A stretch of DNA of 64,000 bases. It comes from Mucilaginibacter sp. L196 (GTDB lineage: Bacteria; Bacteroidota; Bacteroidia; Sphingobacteriales; Sphingobacteriaceae). The translations under genes were made by a program, and so were the position numbers. Each line of letters begins with the position of its first letter. Position 1 is the first letter of the stretch. The notes under the pieces were generated by a model. It saw only the letters and a program-made list of their open reading frames with translations, was not told the DNA's origin and searched no databases. Where the stretch lies: positions 974,292 through 1,038,291 of the forward strand of contig NZ_LMUO01000019.1 in the NCBI RefSeq assembly GCF_009765905.1, read 5' to 3'. Positions 36,388 to 45,013 of this stretch are shown piece after piece.

Positions 36388-39300
36388 ATGAAGAAACTTT
36401 TATTTATGCTATTTTTTTGTTGTATGGCAGCACAAATGTATGCCCAGCAAAATCCACCTTCAGGTGGCAATGTTATTAAAGGAAAAGTCACCGATGAAAG
36501 AGGAGAGGCTTTACCCGGAGTAACCGTAGTTCTTAAAGAAACCCAGCTAAGAACAGCAACCGATGTTAATGGTTACTTTTCTTTAAACCCAGGAAAATCT
36601 GTCAGTAAAATACTTGTTTTAAGTTTTATTGGCTATCAGTCTCAGGAATTTGATATAACTGGTAAGTTGACGATAGATATTAAAATGATACCTGCGTCAA
36701 AGGATTTGCAGGATGTAGTTGTTACAGCGCTGAATATACCAAGGGCGAAAAGATCACTGGGTTATTCAGTACAGGGTGTGAATGTTAATGATATGACTGA
36801 AGCCCGGGCTACTAACATAACCGATTTATTGGATGGTAAGGTTTCAGGCTTGCAAATTACTACAAGCGGCCAGCCAACAGGTTCAACAAGGGTAGTGTTG
36901 CGGGGGCCATCCTCAATAACTGGTAACAATCAACCTTTATGGGTGGTTGATGGTGTGCCAATTGATAACACGGATTCAAATGGCCAGGTAGGGAATTTGG
37001 ATTACGGTAATAACGCTGCCGATTTAAACCCCGACGATATTGAAAGTATCGAAGTATTGAAAGGGCCAAATGCTGCTGCATTGTATGGCTCAAAGGCCGC
37101 TAACGGTGCAATTTTAGTTACCACCAAAAAAGGAAAGAAAAATAACGGGTTAGGAATTTCCTATAATGGGAATTATATGATATCTCGTGTTTTACAGTAT
37201 CCCAACTTCCAATATGAATATGGTGAGGGAGTTAATGGCGAAATGACTGGTACATTGGTAGGTCCATTGGGTTCAGGTGTTTTACAGGCAGGTACCGGCA
37301 GTGGCCGGAATTGGGGTGGGCCGATGCTTGGACAGCCTTATCTTGCGTACAATGGTGTATTAGATACTTATTCTCCACAAAATGTAACCAGTCTGTTTCA
37401 AACGGGGTATACATCTACACAGAATCTGTCATTAAGTACTGCTGATGACCACTCTTCACTTCGCTTCTCTTACACCAGGGTAGATGGTGATGATATAATC
37501 CAGAAGCAGAATGTTGTGGCAAAAAATAATCTCCAATTTGCTGCGAGCAGAGATTTTACGCCATTTCTACGGATAGATACACGTGTTCAATATATACAGG
37601 AGCAGGTGAATGACAGGACAGCTCGTAATGAAGATCCTACCAATCCAATGAATTATCTTAATAATGCAGTATTGAGTATTCCGCTCAGTAGCTTAACCCC
37701 CTGGAAAAATGCTAATGGGAATGCGATTAATCTAGGAAATAACAGCGGTATTGAAAACCCTTATTGGGACATCAATGAAGATGCAAATCAGGATATTCAT
37801 AATACCATTATCGGCGGTATTACAGCTACCCTTAAAATATATAAGGACCTGCAATTCAGGGCGCAAGAATCCGGCGACCTGATTTGGGGTAACCGTTATA
37901 CTTTTGTTCAACAAGGTTCTTTGACTAATATTCCAGGCTCTTATAATGAGTTTCAGCAAAACAATAAGGTATGGAATTCCGAAGGATTGTTTATGTATAA
38001 TAAACATATTTCAGATTTTTCCATTGTAGCTAACCTGGGCGGGAATCTGCGTAGCACAAATTACTATAATACTACAACCGGAACAGCTTCTTTAGCGGTG
38101 CATGATGTTAAAAATCTTTCTAACACAACCAGTATTTACACCGCGAGTGAATCATTAATCAGATCAGAAGTTAACTCTGTATACGGTACCGCTTCTGTAG
38201 GTTATAAAGATTTTTTATACTTAGATATAACTGGTCGTAATGATTGGTCGTCAACATTACCTACAGCAAACGACTCCTTCTTTTACCCTTCCATTAGCGG
38301 AAGTTTTGTTTTTACCGAACTTTTAAATATCCCTAAAAGTATTTTGAGCTTTGGTAAATTAAGAGCTTCTATTGCTAAGGTGGGTAATGACACAAGCCCG
38401 TATAACTTATATTCGGAGTTTGGTAACGGTGGTAGTTTTAATGGAATAAACTATACGACATTTGATCAGCTACTGAAAAACAGTAATTTAAAACCTGAGT
38501 TAACCACATCTGATGAAATTGGAACCGAGCTCCATTTTTTAAATGGCCGGTTAAATCTTGACGCAGACGTTTACAAATCAAAATCAATCAATCAGATTCT
38601 TACAGGTTATACCCCTCCTGAATATGGTTTCAATCAACAAATAATTAATTCAGGATCAGTACAAAATAAAGGTATTGAACTCACCTTATCAGCTACCCCT
38701 ATAAAAACAGAAAATTTCAGTTGGGATGCTGTTTACAATTTTTCACTAAATAGGAACAAGGTACTAGCCTTAGCCCCGGGAATAAACTCCATTTTACTGG
38801 GTCAGGCTGTTACCGGTAATGTTTATGCACAAGTAGGGCAACCTATTGGAGTAATAAGGGCACAGGATCAAGCTTACTCATCCTCTGGTTTGCCTATTAT
38901 TAATGCAACCAGCGGTGTGCCTTATTATACCACTACAAATCCAATACTTGGCAACGCCGAACCCAAGGCACTAATGTCATTCGGTTCCACATTCAGGTAT
39001 AAAAGATTTAGTTTTAATTTCTTGGTTTCCAGCCATATTGGTGGTTCTATTTATTCAGGAACTGCTTTCAGGTATCTCACTTCAGGAGCTTCAGCGCAAA
39101 CGCTGGGTGGGCGTAGCGCGTGGTTATTTAGCAACGGGGTATTGGGCGAGAGCGGAAATGAGCTAAATGGTACCACAACATCATACAATTTGCCTTATCC
39201 GACGGGCGGCCGTGCACAGGGCTCTATATTTGAGGGCTACTTTCCTGTGTTAGGCTCAAATGGCCAACCTTTATTGGATGCAAATGGCAATATGATAGCC

Positions 39301-39636
39301 AACTTAAATGATCCTAATACAAGGTATATCTCTCCACAAACCTACTGGCAGCAAGTAGGAGGGCACATTGGCCACATGTATACCTATGATGCATCCTTTG
39401 TTAAACTAACCCAGGTTATCATCGGATACTCTTTCAACCCGCGGTTTTTAAGGAAAACAGTGTTCAAGAGCATGGGCCTATCATTAGTAGGACGTAATAT
39501 TTGGACTATATTCCAAAAAACTCCACCTGGAATCGATCCAGAATCTGCTTCTTCTTCAGGAAACGGGCAAGGGCTTGAAATGGGAGGTTCGCTTCCGTAC
39601 GCAACCTATGGTGTTGATTTAAAACTGTCATTATAA
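36388..39636 (+). CDS. SusC/RagA family TonB-linked outer membrane protein
   Basis: 1082 residues. Signal peptide (MKKLLFMLFFCCMAAQMYAQ), a carboxypeptidase-regulatory-like beta domain (about 30-110, GKVTDERGEALPGVTVVLKE), the TonB plug (about 120-235, DVVVTALNIPRAKRSLGYS, VLRGPSSITGNNQPLWVVDGVPI, IESIEVLKGPNAAALYGSKAANG), and a beta-barrel to the C-terminus. No STN domain is present, so it does not signal through an ECF anti-sigma factor. It imports an oligosaccharide together with the SusD protein five bases downstream. This is one of the shorter SusC proteins, in keeping with the SusD-like partner. Confidence 0.96.
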   Translation: MKKLLFMLFFCCMAAQMYAQQNPPSGGNVIKGKVTDERGEALPGVTVVLKETQLRTATDVNGYFSLNPGKSVSKILVLSFIGYQSQEFDITGKLTIDIKMIPASKDLQDVVVTALNIPRAKRSLGYSVQGVNVNDMTEARATNITDLLDGKVSGLQITTSGQPTGSTRVVLRGPSSITGNNQPLWVVDGVPIDNTDSNGQVGNLDYGNNAADLNPDDIESIEVLKGPNAAALYGSKAANGAILVTTKKGKKNNGLGISYNGNYMISRVLQYPNFQYEYGEGVNGEMTGTLVGPLGSGVLQAGTGSGRNWGGPMLGQPYLAYNGVLDTYSPQNVTSLFQTGYTSTQNLSLSTADDHSSLRFSYTRVDGDDIIQKQNVVAKNNLQFAASRDFTPFLRIDTRVQYIQEQVNDRTARNEDPTNPMNYLNNAVLSIPLSSLTPWKNANGNAINLGNNSGIENPYWDINEDANQDIHNTIIGGITATLKIYKDLQFRAQESGDLIWGNRYTFVQQGSLTNIPGSYNEFQQNNKVWNSEGLFMYNKHISDFSIVANLGGNLRSTNYYNTTTGTASLAVHDVKNLSNTTSIYTASESLIRSEVNSVYGTASVGYKDFLYLDITGRNDWSSTLPTANDSFFYPSISGSFVFTELLNIPKSILSFGKLRASIAKVGNDTSPYNLYSEFGNGGSFNGINYTTFDQLLKNSNLKPELTTSDEIGTELHFLNGRLNLDADVYKSKSINQILTGYTPPEYGFNQQIINSGSVQNKGIELTLSATPIKTENFSWDAVYNFSLNRNKVLALAPGINSILLGQAVTGNVYAQVGQPIGVIRAQDQAYSSSGLPIINATSGVPYYTTTNPILGNAEPKALMSFGSTFRYKRFSFNFLVSSHIGGSIYSGTAFRYLTSGASAQTLGGRSAWLFSNGVLGESGNELNGTTTSYNLPYPTGGRAQGSIFEGYFPVLGSNGQPLLDANGNMIANLNDPNTRYISPQTYWQQVGGHIGHMYTYDASFVKLTQVIIGYSFNPRFLRKTVFKSMGLSLVGRNIWTIFQKTPPGIDPESASSSGNGQGLEMGGSLPYATYGVDLKLSL

Positions 39637-39641
39637 TTATT

Positions 39642-41363
39642 ATGAAAAAGATTATCCAAATTTTAATTGTACTGCTTATTAGCACTACTTTTTCGTGTAC
39701 GAAAAATTTCACGAGCCTTAATACAGATCCTTCACGCTTTACAACAACCTCACCTGAATCAGTTTTAACAGGTGTATATCTGAATACGATAAACCAAATG
39801 GAAACTAATAATATCGTATATCTATGGGAGTGTGGACATATCGTAGATCCATCCGGACGCTATCTTGGTGGAAATGAATCTACATGGACAACTATGTATA
39901 TCAATGTGTTAGGAAATATAGAACAAATCAAAAAACTATATCAGGGTAATCCAGCCTACACAAACAGGATGGCCATTGCTGATATGTGGGAATGTTATGT
40001 GTTTGCCTATATGGTAGGTACATACGGGCCTATACCTTATAGTAATGCTTTTAACACAAGCCTTACAGTTGTTAACTATGACGATGAAAATACCGTTTAT
40101 ACCTCACTGCTTTCCAGGTTAAAGGCGGATGCAGCTGCGGTTAATGTTAATGGTGATAAACTTACTACGGATGTTATATTTAACGGTAACCTAACCCAAT
40201 GGATTAAATTTGCTAATACACTTAGATTACGGATTGCACTAAGGGTACAAACTAATTTACCCACTTTGGCTGCAAGCAATATCCAGGATGTAATGTCAAA
40301 TGAGAGCATGCTCCCAACCTCAGATGCTGATGATGCTAAATTAACTTATGGAACTGCTACCGGCAGCCAGTCTGTTTATTATTTGCAATTAGTTCAAGGT
40401 ACATCCTATACCGGTACGGCAACCCCTGTGATGAGTGATTATGCATTTACTTATTTCAGATCGTATAAGGATCCTCGCCTGGGCGCATATTTCCAGCCAT
40501 CAGCTGTTCCTTTCAATATAACCGATACATTAACCAGTGTCAATAGTGCCCTGCATTATATTGTTTCATACCCAATACCTTATTTAGGTACGCCCAAATC
40601 TCCCGTTATGCTTGCGCAATGGGATATAACGACTCCTCCATTTTCAGGAGCGACAATACCAAATAACTATAGTACGATGCAGCCTGCGCTTACAGCAGCC
40701 GCACGCCCGTTCTATATCACGACCTATGCAGAAGTTTGCTTTATGAAGGCGGAGGCAGCATTAAATGGGTATGGAGGCACACAAACAGCCGACCAGTATT
40801 ATTACGCCGGAATAAACGCCAACTTTGCTTTTTGGGGCTTAACAGCTGCCCAAGCCACAGCTTATGAGGCTCAAAACGGGATTAAATGGAGTACCGCAGG
40901 CCGCGGGTTTAATTATGACCTAGGTTTCATTAATACCAGTATCCCTGCCGGTAACGCCACTAAGATCTGGATACAGGAGTGGCTCAATTATTATGATGAT
41001 GGGGCATTTGATGCATGGGCTTTACAACGCAGAACACAAAATCTTGTCCTTCCTCCACATACTAGCCCCGGTAATAATCCTGGTGAAAATGGAACTTATG
41101 CAGATTTACCCGACCGCTGGTTTTACCCTATTCAAAGTGAGGTTAACCGTAATCCGATAGGTTATGCCAATGGTGTGAAATTATTAGGCTCCGGTGGTGA
41201 TTATGTATTTACACACTTAAAAATAGAACCAGCTTATACGCCAATTGATTGGACAAAAGTTTCTGCCTTTGTTGATTACAGCTTTGTGGAAAAATGGTAT
41301 GGAACTACTATAGAAAGTTTACAAGCAGCAGGTATAAAATACTCTGTATTATCAACTTATTAA
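39642..41363 (+). CDS. SusD/RagB family nutrient-binding outer membrane lipoprotein
   Basis: 573 residues with a lipoprotein signal ending in FSC (about residue 19), then FTSLNTDPSRFTTTSPESVL, the usual beginning of the SusD-like_2 type. Helical TPR-like segments include the AIADMWECYVFAYMVGTYGPIPYSNAF block and the YAEVCFMKAEAALNGY repeat; the C-terminus has LPDRWFYPIQSEVNRNP. It forms the lid on the SusC barrel and binds the imported glycan at the surface. It is five bases after SusC and 25 bases before the GH99-fold lipoprotein, so the three are one transcript. Confidence 0.94.
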   Translation: MKKIIQILIVLLISTTFSCTKNFTSLNTDPSRFTTTSPESVLTGVYLNTINQMETNNIVYLWECGHIVDPSGRYLGGNESTWTTMYINVLGNIEQIKKLYQGNPAYTNRMAIADMWECYVFAYMVGTYGPIPYSNAFNTSLTVVNYDDENTVYTSLLSRLKADAAAVNVNGDKLTTDVIFNGNLTQWIKFANTLRLRIALRVQTNLPTLAASNIQDVMSNESMLPTSDADDAKLTYGTATGSQSVYYLQLVQGTSYTGTATPVMSDYAFTYFRSYKDPRLGAYFQPSAVPFNITDTLTSVNSALHYIVSYPIPYLGTPKSPVMLAQWDITTPPFSGATIPNNYSTMQPALTAAARPFYITTYAEVCFMKAEAALNGYGGTQTADQYYYAGINANFAFWGLTAAQATAYEAQNGIKWSTAGRGFNYDLGFINTSIPAGNATKIWIQEWLNYYDDGAFDAWALQRRTQNLVLPPHTSPGNNPGENGTYADLPDRWFYPIQSEVNRNPIGYANGVKLLGSGGDYVFTHLKIEPAYTPIDWTKVSAFVDYSFVEKWYGTTIESLQAAGIKYSVLSTY

Positions 41364-41388
41364 ATAACCTTAATAATAAAGATTTAAG

Positions 41389-42543
41389 ATGAAAAATAAA
41401 CATTTTTATATTTATAGCAGCTTTATGCTACTAATGATAGCAGGGTTATTTTCCTGTAAAAAGAAGGATGCCACCCCAGCGGATAATTTCCTTGATTACA
41501 CTATTCCGAATGTACCGGTTACATCAGATTATCTTGTAGGTGCATTCTATTATTCATTTGGCTCATTTAATGCCAATATTACCCAGGTACCAACAGTAGG
41601 TAAATATTACTATGTTAACGGTGTGCCTACTGTTGGCGGTGTAGCTACACCATCAATAATGCAGCAGCATATTGCCGATGCCGGAACAGCCAAAATTGAT
41701 TATTTTATTTTCTCTGTCCGTTCGCCTACGCTTGATAATGCCAATTACAAGCAAGATTCTTTACTGGTTAATACTTTCATAAACCAGCCTAATGCTGCTA
41801 CAATGAATTTTGCCCTAAGCTATAATCTGAGTGAATCAACATTAGGAATAACGCTTTCTGGAGGTACTACCGGTTTTGGTACAACAGTAGAAAGTAATGC
41901 AGCAAAACTGCAAGGATTTTATAATGATTTTAAAAGACTAGCTTTCTGGCTAAGCAAAAGTAACTATCAAAAAGTTAACGGAAAATATTTATTGATTATA
42001 AACAATGCCTATGAGTTAAATTCCAATAATAATGTGACCTTATATCAACAGCTCAGGACTAATTTATCAGCAATGGGCTTTCAACTGTATATCGTAGGTA
42101 TGCAAAACAATTGGACGCCTCCGGCGAGATATTACTATCGTTTTCAAAATTGTGTAGATGCTATGTATGAGGCAAATATGGCTGATTATGGAGGAAGTGA
42201 TTTAGATAGGCGCAATTTATTTCCTCAAATGTGCGATCAAAACTGGGCGTATTGGAAATCAACTATTGAAGCATGGAACATGGAATTTGTACCATGCGTT
42301 CAAGCGGGTTGGAATTATCAGATCAATAGCCCAACCAGTACGGAAGTAAGCGTGCCAAGAACCGCTGATGGCAGTTGGTACACAACATATACCAATGTCG
42401 CCAAACGGAATGCCTCAAAAAGCAGGCTCATTTTCGTAGACTCGTTTAATAACTTTATTTCTGACACCCAGATTGAACCTACTCAATTTTATGGGACTAA
42501 TTACCTGGATATTACAAGGACTGCATTTAAAGTAAGTCAATAA
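41389..42543 (+). CDS. GH99-fold surface lipoprotein with substituted catalytic glutamates
   Basis: 384 residues. Lipoprotein signal ending LFSC (about residue 23) followed by KKKD, so probably outer-membrane anchored. The body resembles the GH71/99 and WbsX fold: YLVGAFYYSFGSF at the start, then AKIDYFIFSVRSP and KVNGKYLLIINNAYEL. At the active-site position the sequence is SFNNFISDTQIEP (residues 352-364), where GH99 enzymes have SFNEWHEGTQIE; both catalytic glutamates are replaced (N355 and S358). The gene takes the place of SusE/SusF after SusD, so it is probably a surface glycan-binding protein derived from a hydrolase. Weak residual activity through other residues is not excluded. Confidence 0.72.
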   Translation: MKNKHFYIYSSFMLLMIAGLFSCKKKDATPADNFLDYTIPNVPVTSDYLVGAFYYSFGSFNANITQVPTVGKYYYVNGVPTVGGVATPSIMQQHIADAGTAKIDYFIFSVRSPTLDNANYKQDSLLVNTFINQPNAATMNFALSYNLSESTLGITLSGGTTGFGTTVESNAAKLQGFYNDFKRLAFWLSKSNYQKVNGKYLLIINNAYELNSNNNVTLYQQLRTNLSAMGFQLYIVGMQNNWTPPARYYYRFQNCVDAMYEANMADYGGSDLDRRNLFPQMCDQNWAYWKSTIEAWNMEFVPCVQAGWNYQINSPTSTEVSVPRTADGSWYTTYTNVAKRNASKSRLIFVDSFNNFISDTQIEPTQFYGTNYLDITRTAFKVSQ

Positions 42544-42552
42544 AAATTTTAT

Positions 42553-42580
42553 CCCCTGCAGGAGTAATTGCCTGCGGGGG
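42553..42580 (+). terminator. Hairpin after the SusC/D operon
   Basis: Ten-pair stem CCCCTGCAGG / CCTGCGGGGG (one T-G pair) with an eight-base loop, ten bases after the stop codon of the GH99-fold lipoprotein. There is no strong T-tract, so it may be an attenuator or 3' end stabiliser that lets some transcript continue to the GH92 gene. Confidence 0.5.
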
Positions 42581-42643
42581 TTAATGAACCGATTATTACT
42601 TATCCCTCTGGGACATTTTTTTTCTATATAAATTCTACCAATA

Positions 42644-44926
42644 ATGTTAAAACACAAATTAAGGTTGATATCAACTCCTTTTAACCGTACCGTATTATAT
42701 CTGGCGATGTTTTGCTGCTGTTTCGGTATAAGAAATAGCCACGCTCAGGATAATTCATCAAACGAGGGCACGGGTAATCTGAAATATATTGATCCGCGGA
42801 TAGGAAATGTTGGCCAGCTATTGCAGCCAACGCGCCCTACGGTACAGTTACCTAATCAAGTGATCAGGGTGTATCCTGAACGTAGCGACTATCTGGATGA
42901 TCAGATATCAAGCTTCCCGCTTACGATTGTATCGCACAGGTTAGGTGAGGTTTTTGCCTTAAAACCTTGGAACAAATCGGTTAATGTTAATGCCTGGAAA
43001 CAGAAATTAACCTATGATAATGACTTAGAAATAACCCGGCCATGGTATTATTCGACTTATTTAATTGATGATGAGATAACCGTGCAATTTACTGCCGGAA
43101 AGAAAACCGGTATTTACCGATTCACTTTCCCTACCGGTAAAACAGACAAAAACCTGTTGTTTGATTTATATAATTCAGGCATGGGCTCCTGGAAATTTAT
43201 AAACGGTAATGTGATGGAAGGCATAGAAACTTACCATGATGACATTAAAGTATATATGTACGGTGAGTTTAGCAGTGCTGGACAACCAGGTACAATTAGG
43301 AACAATCAATTAAGTAATGATACTGAAATACAGGGTAAAGGTGTGCGTTCGTGGATCAGCTTTGGTAAAGATGCACCTTCGGTAATTGAGTTCCGTTATG
43401 CTATATCTTATATCAACCCAGAGCAGGCACGGGCTAATTTTCAAGAGGAAATAGCCGGAAAATCATTTACAGATATACAAGCCAATGGTGAAAAAGCCTG
43501 GGATAAGGCTATCAACAACATTCAGGTAGAAGGTGGTACTGAAGCGCAACGACGGTCATTTTATACAGCATATTACCGCTGTAATGAGCGAATGGTGGAT
43601 ATTACCGAAGATGGCAAATATTATAGCGGCTATGATAAAAAGATACACAATACCAACAGGCCTTTTTATGTAGATGACTGGACCTGGGATACCTATCTGG
43701 CGCTACATCCATTGCGGGCTATTGTTAACCCGGTTATGGAGCAGGATATGGTGAATTCATATGTTACCATGTATACACAAGGAGGCTGGATGCCCACCTT
43801 CCCGGTTTTATTTGGCGATTATGCATGTATGAACGGCTTTCATTCTACTATTATGATACTGGATGATTACCGAAAAGGGCTTAGGAATTTTGATGTTAAT
43901 AAAGCTTATGAGGGAATGGTTAAAAATGCTACAGAAGCTACTCTGCTACCATGGCGTAATGGACCGAAAACTAGTCTGGATGAGTTTTATTACGCGAAAG
44001 GTTACTATCCAGCTTTAAAAAAGGGAGAAGTTGAAACAGTGCCACAGGTTAATCCTTTAGAGCGAAGACAAGCTGTCGCGGTAACACTTGGGGCTAGTTA
44101 TGACGACTGGGCACTTAGTGAAATGGCCGGCGAACTGGGAAAGAAAGATGATCAAACGAGATTCAGCATCCGTGCAGGCAATTACAAAAACTTATGGAAT
44201 GATGATGTGAAAATGTTCATGCCTAAGGATAATAGCGGTAATTGGATTAACATCGACCCTAAATTTGATGGCGGCATGGGCGGCCGAGATTACTATGATG
44301 AAAACAACGGATGGACCTATTTATGGCAGGTACAGGAAAATATACCAGGTCTTGTTAAGCTAATGGGCGGCAAAATCATGTTTGAAAATAAACTCGACCA
44401 ATTATTCCGCGAACCATTAGGGCGCAGTAAATATGCGTTTTGGGCAAAATTTCCGGATGCTACAGGTTTGGTTGGTCAATACTCTGATGGGAATGAGCCA
44501 AGCTTCCACATTCCTTATCTGTATAATTTTACTAACTCACCCTGGAAAACACAAAAACACATACGGTTGCTGTTAGATGTATGGTTTAAGGATAATATCT
44601 TCGGTATTCCCGGCGATGAAGATGGTGGCGGAATGTCGGCCTTTGTTGTATTTTCATCAATGGGCTTTTATCCTATAACACCAGGATTGCCAATTTATAC
44701 TATCGGTAGCCCGGTATTTAGTAAAGTGACTATTGATCTGCCCGGCGGCAAACAATTTACAATGATCGCCAACAATTGTTCTGTTGTAAATAAATATATC
44801 CAAAGCGCGAAAATGAACGGGCAGGTGCTGAACACACCCTGGTTTACACATGAACAATTAGTAAACGGCGGGACGCTGGAACTAGAGATGGGGCCGAAAC
44901 CCAATAAAAGTTGGGGCGTAGAATAG
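42644..44926 (+). CDS. Glycoside hydrolase family 92, alpha-mannosidase (second)
   Basis: 760 residues, with a leader ending near SHAQD (about residue 35). The beta domain starts YIDPRIGNVGQLLQPTRPTVQLPNQVIRVYP, a divergent version of the GH92 start. The barrel contains YYDENNGWTYLWQ with E553 at the catalytic acid position, SDGNEPSFHIPYLY, and PGDEDGGGMSAFVVFSSMGFYP (D660). Catalytic residues therefore appear intact, but the beta-domain start and the +1 subsite region differ from the first GH92 in this window, suggesting another linkage or branch preference. It lies downstream of the SusC/D operon and may be co-transcribed in part. Confidence 0.92.
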   Translation: MLKHKLRLISTPFNRTVLYLAMFCCCFGIRNSHAQDNSSNEGTGNLKYIDPRIGNVGQLLQPTRPTVQLPNQVIRVYPERSDYLDDQISSFPLTIVSHRLGEVFALKPWNKSVNVNAWKQKLTYDNDLEITRPWYYSTYLIDDEITVQFTAGKKTGIYRFTFPTGKTDKNLLFDLYNSGMGSWKFINGNVMEGIETYHDDIKVYMYGEFSSAGQPGTIRNNQLSNDTEIQGKGVRSWISFGKDAPSVIEFRYAISYINPEQARANFQEEIAGKSFTDIQANGEKAWDKAINNIQVEGGTEAQRRSFYTAYYRCNERMVDITEDGKYYSGYDKKIHNTNRPFYVDDWTWDTYLALHPLRAIVNPVMEQDMVNSYVTMYTQGGWMPTFPVLFGDYACMNGFHSTIMILDDYRKGLRNFDVNKAYEGMVKNATEATLLPWRNGPKTSLDEFYYAKGYYPALKKGEVETVPQVNPLERRQAVAVTLGASYDDWALSEMAGELGKKDDQTRFSIRAGNYKNLWNDDVKMFMPKDNSGNWINIDPKFDGGMGGRDYYDENNGWTYLWQVQENIPGLVKLMGGKIMFENKLDQLFREPLGRSKYAFWAKFPDATGLVGQYSDGNEPSFHIPYLYNFTNSPWKTQKHIRLLLDVWFKDNIFGIPGDEDGGGMSAFVVFSSMGFYPITPGLPIYTIGSPVFSKVTIDLPGGKQFTMIANNCSVVNKYIQSAKMNGQVLNTPWFTHEQLVNGGTLELEMGPKPNKSWGVE

Positions 44927-45013
44927 ATCTTAAGCAACTCGTTATGAAACAGGGATGTGAGCAATTAGTTGAACCTATCACTAATATCAGTTTATTATTA
45001 TAATATTGTTATA

